From the NCBI RefSeq assembly GCF_023015965.1, contig NZ_JALKAN010000002.1, positions 496,001-560,000 of the forward strand: a DNA stretch of 64,000 nucleotides. The letters are read 5' to 3'. The stretch comes from Allomuricauda sp. F6463D. Its GTDB lineage: Bacteria; Bacteroidota; Bacteroidia; Flavobacteriales; Flavobacteriaceae. Position 1 is the stretch's first letter. Each line of letters begins with the position of its first letter. Below the pieces are notes generated by a model that had not been told where the DNA came from, did not search any database, and worked only from the letters and a program-made list of their open reading frames with translations. This document shows positions 10,093-15,402 of this stretch, piece by piece. The position numbers were made by a program, and so were the translations under genes.

Positions 10093-10587
10093 ATGCCCAA
10101 TGAATACCCGAAAGAACGCATTAAAGTACCACGGTTCAATGAAGAATCGGGTTTTTATACCACCCCGGAGCGTTCCAAGATTATGGGAAAAATTCGTGGT
10201 AAGAATACCAAGCCCGAACTTGCCTTTAGAAAAGCGTTGTGGAAATCTGGCTATCGTTACCGCATCGACTACAAAAAGCTCGTTGGAAAGCCGGATATCG
10301 CCCTAAAAAAGTATAAAACAGTTGTATTTATTGATGGAGAGTTTTGGCATGGTTACAATTGGGAAGAGCGAAAACTAAAAATAAAGACTAACCGCGAATT
10401 TTGGATCCCAAAAATTGAAAGTAACATACAACGGGACGAAGAAGTGAATGCAGCACTGGAGGAAATGGGCTATAAAGTATTTAGATTTTGGGAAACCGAT
10501 ATCAAGAAAAACTTAGACCAATGTTTAAATAAAGTGATAACCCATCTGGAGGATGGCAGAGTTGATTTGGTGCAAGAAGTGATGTAG
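10093..10587 (+). CDS. vsr: Very-short-patch-repair endonuclease Vsr, orphan
   Basis: From the ATG at 10093 the protein is about 164 residues. It has the Vsr core: SKIMGKIRGKNTKPELAFRK, the metal-binding Asp in KLVGKPDIALKK, VVFIDGEFWHGYNWEERK, and the C-terminal VFRFWETDIKKNLDQCLNKV. Vsr nicks next to T:G mismatches created by deamination of 5-methylcytosine and normally accompanies a Dcm-type cytosine methyltransferase. No methyltransferase lies in this window. A start at 10069 would overlap the sdh terminator and is unlikely. The gene's 3' end is repeated as a broken copy at 11847-11974. Confidence 0.92.
   Translation: MPNEYPKERIKVPRFNEESGFYTTPERSKIMGKIRGKNTKPELAFRKALWKSGYRYRIDYKKLVGKPDIALKKYKTVVFIDGEFWHGYNWEERKLKIKTNREFWIPKIESNIQRDEEVNAALEEMGYKVFRFWETDIKKNLDQCLNKVITHLEDGRVDLVQEVM
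10484..10550 (+). repeat. 3' end of vsr, first copy of a direct repeat
   Basis: These 67 bases match 11886-11952 without gaps at about 60 of 67 positions. The second copy is a pseudogene fragment. Together they bracket a P450 remnant and a collagen-like lipoprotein. Confidence 0.85.
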
Positions 10588-10596
10588 CTTCAATGA

Positions 10597-10980
10597 GTTA
10601 AGCAATGCACAGAGAAGACATTGCAGTTGTATCCACCAGTTTATGTAATAGATAGGGTGGCCACAGAAGATGATACCTTTGAAGATATTTCGCTCCCAAA
10701 AGGTACCATGGTACTTATGTCCATTTTTGGTACAGGCCAATGGAATATGGCCCAATAGATTTAAGGGAACGGACAAAAGGATTTTGGGGACTATTACTAT
10801 CCATTTGGGACAGGTCCCAGAATGTGCGTGGGCAATAATTTTGCCATGTATGAAATGATTTTGACGGTTGCTGCAATACTGAAGAAGTATAGTCTTCGAT
10901 GCCATTTGAAAACCGTCAAAATCAATCCAATCATATCCTTAAAACCAAAGCAAGTCCCGCAGAAATTCCTTCCTAGATAA
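10597..10980 (+). pseudogene. Cytochrome P450 C-terminal remnant
   Basis: One reading frame shows two pieces of a P450. The first is the K-helix and following strand region (TLQLYPPVYVIDRVATED, then LPKGTMVLM). The second is the haem-binding loop YPFGTGPRMCVGNNFAMYE with its Cys ligand and about 40 residues of C-terminal sequence ending at the TAA at 10980. Between them are two in-frame stops (around 10747 and 10753) and missing residues; a shifted frame there reads WPNRFKG, resembling the usual PxRF element. The ExxR pair of the K helix appears as K and Q. Nothing of the N-terminal 300 or so residues remains. It lies just after vsr. Confidence 0.85.
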
Positions 10981-11012
10981 ACCCGAAGAAGCGTTTCGCT
11001 TTGGTTTTTTTT
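10979..11012 (+). terminator. Probable terminator after the P450 remnant
   Basis: AAGCG-TTT-CGCTT (10989-11001), with an outer AAACC/GGTTT pairing, is followed by a run of eight T on the plus strand. It is a likely leftover terminator of the broken P450 gene. Confidence 0.6.
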
Positions 11013-11032
11013 AGGTGTTTTCTTATAAGAAT

Positions 11033-11740
11033 TTAATAGGGAAGGTTGAAATACTTCATTACTTCCTCATAATTACCCACATCCACACCGGATGCTTTTA
11101 AGTTTTCAAGAATATTTCCTTTGCCAAGTTTCCCGGATGTCGTATTGGTAGATTCTATGAGTACAATCCTAAAATCTATAGTAGCTGGTACGTCTTCATC
11201 TGGAATTTGGTCAGGCTCGTATCCATTTATTGTTGAAGCCAATAAAAGGCGCCCATCATTTACTAGAATATCGATTAGTAATCCAAATTGATCCGTAGAA
11301 CTTGAAACCAGTATGGTGTATGGTAATGGTTTCATAGCGTTATTCACGGTTGCCCAATCTGACCCTGCTTCATAAGTTGGCATGGCGTAGGCCAATACCG
11401 CATTGCCCCCTTCATAAAAGGTATTCATATGTATGCCTCCTAGACTATCTGTGGGAATATCATATAACCGACCTACATTGTTTCCCCCTAAATGATAGTT
11501 TGCACTCCAATCTGTGTTTGAAACTATGAAGTCATAATACTTTACATTGGCATTTCCAGTATCCCCTTTGATGCCCTGCTCACCTTGAATGCCCTGCTCA
11601 CCTTGAATGCCTTGTTCCCCTTGAATACCTTCTTCGCCCTGTGGGCCAGTGGGTCCCGCTTCCCCGTCCTTGGAACATGATGTTGTTATTAAAGCACTGC
11701 AAGCAACTAAGCATAACGTAAGTCTCAAAATAATTTTCAT
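11033..11740 (-). CDS. Collagen-like surface lipoprotein (paralogue of 5646-6266)
   Basis: The 235-residue protein has a signal peptide ending in a lipobox (ALITTSC). About twelve Gly-X-Y triplets follow, including four tandem GIQGEQ or GIKGDT units, then a C-terminal domain of about 165 residues starting NVKYYDF and ending in NYEEVMKYFNLPY. The NV-Y-D start and the YEEVMKYFN tail parallel the lipoprotein at 5646, so the two are paralogues. A short trimeric stalk on the cell surface is plausible. It lies between the intact vsr gene and the vsr fragment, on the opposite strand. Function unknown. Confidence 0.8.
   Translation of the reverse strand: MKIILRLTLCLVACSALITTSCSKDGEAGPTGPQGEEGIQGEQGIQGEQGIQGEQGIKGDTGNANVKYYDFIVSNTDWSANYHLGGNNVGRLYDIPTDSLGGIHMNTFYEGGNAVLAYAMPTYEAGSDWATVNNAMKPLPYTILVSSSTDQFGLLIDILVNDGRLLLASTINGYEPDQIPDEDVPATIDFRIVLIESTNTTSGKLGKGNILENLKASGVDVGNYEEVMKYFNLPY
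11568..11634 (-). repeat. 18-bp tandem repeat coding for GIQGEQ
   Basis: Nearly identical 18-base units encode successive GIQGEQ blocks in the collagen-like lipoprotein. Such units can gain or lose copies by slippage, changing stalk length in steps of six residues. Confidence 0.75.
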
Positions 11741-11846
11741 TGATTTATAATTTTATTGATTTATTAATTTATGAATTTAGAAAAACACATGATTATCAGG
11801 GGAAAATATGTACAAGATGTCATATCCGTTGTATGAATTACAACCA

Positions 11847-11974
11847 AATGAAGCTCAAAATCTTAGAATTCGAGCGATGTATTCCGATTTTGGGAAACCG
11901 AGGTGAAAAAGAACCTAGACCATTGTTTAAATAAAGTGATAACCCATCTGGATAAAGTCAAAGCTGCTTTTTAG
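11847..11974 (+). pseudogene. Broken second copy of the vsr 3' end
   Basis: The frame from 11873 to the TAG at 11974 reads DVFRFWETEVKKNLDHCLNK and on to the stop, clearly a Vsr C-terminus. Upstream, a frame shifted by one base reads NEAQNL in place of the NAALEE of the intact gene, so the homology continues across a frameshift. The 67 bases at 11886-11952 align without gaps to 10484-10550. No N-terminal part or catalytic core is present. Its tail overlaps the end of the convergent regulator gene at 11958. It is a remnant of a duplication or replacement of vsr. Confidence 0.85.
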
Positions 11975-12662
11975 CAATTTTGAAGACTTGTATCACCTCA
12001 TCCAAAGGCAGCTCAAAATCCTGAAATTCTGGCGAGGTATTCAAGTTATGGCATAGTATCGACCTATTTTCCTTGTTGTACCCTGTAAGTTGTTTACAGA
12101 TAATCCTATCCGCACAAACTAGCACATAAGATTGATTCCAATACGACTCATTACTGCGTGTTAAAGCATCTTTTTTTAGTTCCAATCCAAGTACGTACGC
12201 TTTGTTGGGTATTGCTTCCGAACTGCCATCGTCCATGGCTTCCCCAGAAACCTCGAATATTCGGTGGGGCTCCTCGGTTAAAAAGTCGATAATAAAACCA
12301 CCTTGAAAAGGGTACTTTAGTTTGTCTTTTTTTAAATTCTGAATATACTTCTTATGCCATTCCACCAACACCAATGGAGCCATTACCAAATACTTACCAT
12401 GCTCCAAAGGATAAAAAACGCAGTTATGCTTGGTAAAAGGTTGTCGTTTGGTGTAGGCCTCTCCCATATCATTGACTTCGTGCATATAAAGCTCGGCGAT
12501 GGTAAGTCCAAAGTACTCTGCTATCTTGGTAAGATTTTTAATTGGAATGTTGGCATCTTTGCGTTCATAAAGCTGAATGGTACGCAGACTAACCCCAATT
12601 TCTTTGCCCAATTGTGACTGGCTGATATTATTTTTTCTTCTTAACTGCTTAATTATATACAT
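11958..12662 (-). CDS. CI-like HTH transcriptional regulator with S24-like C-terminal domain
   Basis: The 234-residue protein has an N-terminal HTH_3 domain (about residues 1-60; IKQLRRKNNISQSQLGKEIG, VSLRTIQLYER) and a C-terminal domain shaped like the LexA/CI S24 fold (EPHRIFEVSGEAMDDGSSEA, then YVLVCADRIICKQLTG). In S24 repressors the catalytic Ser occupies the position that is Ala here (GEAM instead of GxSM), while a candidate catalytic Lys is kept. So it should dimerise but not self-cleave. A promoter and two operator-like palindromes lie upstream, suggesting autoregulation. Its origin may be phage-like. No phage genes surround it. Confidence 0.85.
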   Translation of the reverse strand: MYIIKQLRRKNNISQSQLGKEIGVSLRTIQLYERKDANIPIKNLTKIAEYFGLTIAELYMHEVNDMGEAYTKRQPFTKHNCVFYPLEHGKYLVMAPLVLVEWHKKYIQNLKKDKLKYPFQGGFIIDFLTEEPHRIFEVSGEAMDDGSSEAIPNKAYVLGLELKKDALTRSNESYWNQSYVLVCADRIICKQLTGYNKENRSILCHNLNTSPEFQDFELPLDEVIQVFKIAKKQL

Positions 12663-12676
12663 TTATTTCTATATTG

Positions 12677-12691
12677 TGTAATATTGTTACG
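12677..12691. promoter_or_regulatory. Operator-like inverted repeat 1
   Basis: TGTAA-N5-TTACG, one mismatch from a perfect palindrome, in the leader of the CI-like regulator gene. Its centre at 12684 is 51 bases from the centre of the second site. Confidence 0.55.
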
Positions 12692-12726
12692 CAATACGCA
12701 CTTAACGCAGCAATCTATTTAGTTTT

Positions 12727-12743
12727 CTGTAATTGGGTTACAG
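12727..12743. promoter_or_regulatory. Operator-like inverted repeat 2
   Basis: CTGTAA-N5-TTACAG is a perfect palindrome with half-sites matching operator 1. It overlaps the predicted transcription start of the regulator gene (about 12739), a natural position for autorepression. Confidence 0.6.
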
Positions 12744-12745
12744 AC

Positions 12746-12774
12746 CAAATATAGAAAATAGGATTCTACCCCAA
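12746..12774 (-). promoter_or_regulatory. Promoter of the CI-like regulator
   Basis: On the minus strand TATATTTG (12746-12753) is a perfect -7 box, and TTG (12772-12774) lies 18 bases upstream as the -33 element. The leader to the ATG at 12662 is about 77 bases. Confidence 0.6.
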
Positions 12775-12802
12775 CATATAATTATTTAAATAGGAATTAT
12801 AT

Positions 12803-13123
12803 ATGGGCTCTATTAAAGGTCTTGGACCATTTGTTAAAGGAGAATTACTCTTTGATGAGAAGGATTATGGAAAACCGATAAGTGAAAAGCTTTCTATGGT
12901 ACTTCGAAGGTATACCTCCAAAAATGATTTTGCAAATATTGCCATACGGAGCAATGTAAGTTTTTCGACTATTAGGGATGTTGTGTATCGTACCAATAGT
13001 TTGACAAAACTGAATGCAAATGCCATTTCATTACTTATTCATGCTGCATTTGAAAATTCTTTTGCCTATAAATTACAAGCCGAGGGAGATATTATCTTCT
13101 TAAGTGACCTATTAAAGCTCTAG
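12803..13123 (+). CDS. Small hypothetical protein, possibly HTH-like
   Basis: This 106-residue protein is divergent from the CI-like regulator and has no signal peptide or membrane segment. Residues about 27-80 are helical and contain a pattern reminiscent of a helix-turn-helix (FANIAIRSNVSFSTIRDVVY), but the match is weak. It overlaps the end of the convergent GNAT gene by 12 bases. Its place next to a repressor and operators suggests an accessory regulatory role; that is inference. Confidence 0.55.
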   Translation: MGSIKGLGPFVKGELLFDEKDYGKPISEKLSMVLRRYTSKNDFANIAIRSNVSFSTIRDVVYRTNSLTKLNANAISLLIHAAFENSFAYKLQAEGDIIFLSDLLKL

Positions 13124-13627
13124 ACGTAATAGCCAATCTGTTTGTTTATCGGCTCCGATATAGTAGGGGTGCTCTCCAAACTTGGCAAACCCATTTTTTT
13201 GATAAAATTTTATGGCATCGATATTTTTTTCCCAAACTCCGAGCCAAATGTATGCCATACCTAATGTATTGCTCTTCTCAATAATTTGCTGAAGCATCCA
13301 AGACCCTATTTTTTTACCCTGATGAGAGCTCAACACATAAATACGTTCAATTTCCAGAGCGTTAGAGTCGCATACATCGGTCTGAGCTGTTCCCCTATTT
13401 AATTTAAAATACCCCACCAATGTTTCTTGATCATAAACAAAATAAAAGAAGCTGTCTTTACTCGCCAAGTCCACCCTCAATTTACTGGGAGCAAATGCTT
13501 CTTGGATATAGGCCCGAAAGTCATTTGGGTCATTATCTTTTTCAAAAGCCGTAACAAAGGTCTCTTTGGATATTTGGACCAAGGTGTTCAAATCCGATGC
13601 TACACATTCCCGAGAAGATAAGGGCAT
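13112..13627 (-). CDS. GNAT-family N-acetyltransferase
   Basis: The 171-residue length is typical of GNAT. The acetyl-CoA binding region is visible as IERIYVLSSHQGKKIGSWML (motif A, Q/R-x-x-G-x-A/G type), and motif B as LGVWEKNIDAIKFYQKNGF. It transfers an acetyl group from acetyl-CoA to an amine; the substrate is unknown. The N-terminus (ECVASDLNTLVQISKETF) resembles GNATs annotated as spermidine or general protein acetyltransferases. It is monocistronic. Confidence 0.88.
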   Translation of the reverse strand: MPLSSRECVASDLNTLVQISKETFVTAFEKDNDPNDFRAYIQEAFAPSKLRVDLASKDSFFYFVYDQETLVGYFKLNRGTAQTDVCDSNALEIERIYVLSSHQGKKIGSWMLQQIIEKSNTLGMAYIWLGVWEKNIDAIKFYQKNGFAKFGEHPYYIGADKQTDWLLRLEL

Positions 13628-13653
13628 ACTATTGTTTTACTTAAAATTAGCGC

Positions 13654-13683
13654 AAAAAAAAGAGCCTAACAAAACGTTGGCTC
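13654..13683 (-). terminator. Terminator of the 34-residue peptide gene
   Basis: On the minus strand GAGCC-AAC / GTT-GGCTC pairs (13662-13683, with one bulged base) and is followed by eight T. It lies upstream of the GNAT start, so it must end a transcript from the gap 13684-13900. Confidence 0.7.
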
Positions 13684-13710
13684 CAAATTTTTCAGGGGGT
13701 AACTACTGAT

Positions 13711-13815
13711 CTATAGCATAAAAAGCTTCTTGATCAAAAGCATAAAACCTGTGAAAAAATCATTTCTGTAAACTTGTACGTTCTCGTCCATCGTGGTTTT
13801 GGATTTTAGTGCCAT
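13711..13815 (-). CDS. 34-residue hypothetical peptide with own promoter and terminator
   Basis: The frame runs from the ATG at 13815 to the TAG at 13711. It encodes a peptide with a polar N-terminal half (MALKSKTTMDENVQVYRND) and a hydrophobic, basic C-terminal half (FFTGFMLLIKKLFML) that could form an amphipathic or membrane-inserting helix. A perfect TAnnTTTG box lies 50 bases upstream and a hairpin with a T run lies 28 bases downstream of the stop, so a short, separate transcript is well supported. The peptide could be a small membrane regulator or a toxin-like peptide, or the transcript may act as RNA. No function is known to me. Confidence 0.5.
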   Translation of the reverse strand: MALKSKTTMDENVQVYRNDFFTGFMLLIKKLFML

Positions 13816-13864
13816 GGTTAATAGGTTTTAATGGTGTTAATTTGGGTAAAAAATTCGATATAAC

Positions 13865-13872
13865 CAAATATA
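13865..13872 (-). promoter_or_regulatory. -7 promoter box for the small peptide gene
   Basis: TATATTTG on the minus strand fits TAnnTTTG exactly. Transcription would start near 13858, giving a leader of about 43 bases to the ATG at 13815. No convincing -33 element was seen. Confidence 0.5.
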
Positions 13873-13947
13873 TCATCGATGAATGGTAATTTAAAACTTA
13901 TGTTGTATAACTATCAGTTTTTGTTGTAAAAAAGGCGTTGATATTTA

Positions 13948-14601
13948 TTAAATATTCATTTCAGGAATATCGCCTTCCACAATCAACCTTCCTTCTGTGG
14001 CTTGCTCTATTTCTTCCACAGATACCCCAGGTGCTCTTTCAAGCAATTTGAACCCATTCGGAGTTACCTCTAAAACGGCAAGATTTGTCACGATTTTCTT
14101 AACACACCCAACTCCTGTTAATGGCAAGGTGCATTGTTTTAATAATTTTGATTTTCCGGCCCTGTTGGTATGCATCATTGCCACAATAATATTTTCAGCA
14201 GAAGCCACTAGGTCCATGGCTCCCCCCATCCCTTTCACCATTTTTTTTGGTATTTTCCAATTGGCTATATCTCCATTATCCGCCACTTCCATTGCACCTA
14301 ATATGGTTAAGTGAACATGTTTGCCCCTAATCATGGCAAAACTCAAAACGGAATCAAAGAAGGATGCTCCTGGAAGAGTTGTTATCGTTTGCTTTCCCGC
14401 ATTGATCAGGTCTGCGTCTTCTTCACCATCAAAAGGAAAAGGGCCCATTCCCAAAACTCCGTTCTCGCTCTGAAACTCCACACTGATATCGTCCCTTACA
14501 AAATTAGCCACCAAGGTTGGGATACCTATTCCAAGGTTTACATAATAACCATCCTTGACCTCTTTTGCTATCCGTTTTGCTATTCCGTTTTTATCTAACA
14601 T
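13948..14601 (-). CDS. scoB: 3-oxoacid CoA-transferase subunit B
   Basis: The 217-residue subunit carries the active-site Glu in FQSENGVLGMGPFP (about residue 47), the residue that forms the glutamyl-CoA intermediate. GIPTLVANF and the GGAMDLV stretch are also typical. With subunit A it moves CoA from succinyl-CoA to acetoacetate in ketone-body and acetoacetate use, in the cytoplasm. It follows scoA after 2 bases. It could also be called AtoA; the choice between succinyl-CoA and acetyl-CoA as donor is not readable. Confidence 0.93.
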   Translation of the reverse strand: MLDKNGIAKRIAKEVKDGYYVNLGIGIPTLVANFVRDDISVEFQSENGVLGMGPFPFDGEEDADLINAGKQTITTLPGASFFDSVLSFAMIRGKHVHLTILGAMEVADNGDIANWKIPKKMVKGMGGAMDLVASAENIIVAMMHTNRAGKSKLLKQCTLPLTGVGCVKKIVTNLAVLEVTPNGFKLLERAPGVSVEEIEQATEGRLIVEGDIPEMNI

Positions 14602-14603
14602 AG

Positions 14604-15305
14604 TTATGCTTTCTGTCTAACTGTTCTCTGTTCTATTCTTTTCTCATACTTTTCTCCTTGGAAAATACGCTGAACAAATATTCCAGGTACATGGATTTGA
14701 TTGGGGTCCAAACTTCCGGCAGGAAGCAGTTCTTCAACCTCGGCTACAGTAATGTTTGCCGCACCGCACATACACGGGTTAAAATTACGTGCAGTTCCTT
14801 TAAATATAAGATTACCGGCCTCGTCCCCTTTCCATGCTTTTACAAAGGAGTAATCTGCCTTAAAAGCGGGCTCCAATACATACATTTTTCCATCGAATTC
14901 ACGAGTTTCCTTTCCTTCCGCCACCTCGGTTCCATAACCTGCTGGCGTATAAAAAGCCGGAAATCCAGACTGTGCAGCCCTACATTTTTCGGCGAGCGTG
15001 CCCTGTGGCGTCAATTCTACCTCTAGTTCCCCGCTCAACATCTGACGTTCAAACTCATCGTTCTCGCCAACGTATGAGGATATCATTTTTTTAATCTGAT
15101 GTTTCTGTAAAAGTAGTCCAAGTCCAAAATCATCAACTCCCGCGTTATTGGATATACAGGTGATGTCCTTAACACCCAATCGTACAAGTTCAGCTATCGC
15201 ATTTTCAGGTATTCCACATAAACCAAATCCACCCAGCATAAAGGTCATTCCATCCTCAACGCCTTTTAAGGCTTCTGTGACATTGGCAACTGTTTTATCG
15301 ATCAT
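14604..15305 (-). CDS. scoA: 3-oxoacid CoA-transferase subunit A
   Basis: The 233-residue subunit has the CoA-binding glycine-rich start [13 protein letters not shown], the oxyanion-type loop [12 protein letters not shown], and GGIGFP-like elements replaced by [13 protein letters not shown]. It forms the heterotetramer with ScoB. It is the first gene of the two-gene operon. Its 5' side faces the terminator of the PBP1A gene at 15346-15385. Confidence 0.93.
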   Translation of the reverse strand: MIDKTVANVTEALKGVEDGMTFMLGGFGLCGIPENAIAELVRLGVKDITCISNNAGVDDFGLGLLLQKHQIKKMISSYVGENDEFERQMLSGELEVELTPQGTLAEKCRAAQSGFPAFYTPAGYGTEVAEGKETREFDGKMYVLEPAFKADYSFVKAWKGDEAGNLIFKGTARNFNPCMCGAANITVAEVEELLPAGSLDPNQIHVPGIFVQRIFQGEKYEKRIEQRTVRQKA

Positions 15306-15345
15306 CTAATTCTTATTTATGATTGTCTCAAATTACGATATAAAT

Positions 15346-15385
15346 AAAAAAACCCCAAGCAAATTAACTTATGCTCGGGGTTTTT
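15346..15385 (-). terminator. Terminator after the PBP1A gene
   Basis: AACCCC-A-AGCA / TGCT-C-GGGGTT pairs with one mismatch and is followed on the minus strand by seven T. It ends the ricT-gldH-PBP1A transcript before scoA. Confidence 0.8.
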
Positions 15386-15402
15386 ATAGTAAACTGTTTG
15401 GA

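Noticed and set aside
10525..10905. Long minus-strand open frame (126 codons) across the vsr end and P450 remnant.
   Set aside because: It runs antisense to recognisable Vsr and P450 sequence and has no protein-like features.
11568..11634. Tandem 18-bp units first considered as a CRISPR-like or satellite array.
   Set aside because: There are no spacers, and the units encode in-frame Gly-X-Y triplets of the lipoprotein.
11740..11934. 64-codon plus-strand frame starting next to the lipoprotein gene.
   Set aside because: Its second half is the vsr fragment read out of frame, so it is not an independent gene.
13928..13950. Possible terminator directly after scoB.
   Set aside because: No stable stem with a T run was found in this stretch; scoAB transcripts may run on toward the small peptide gene.
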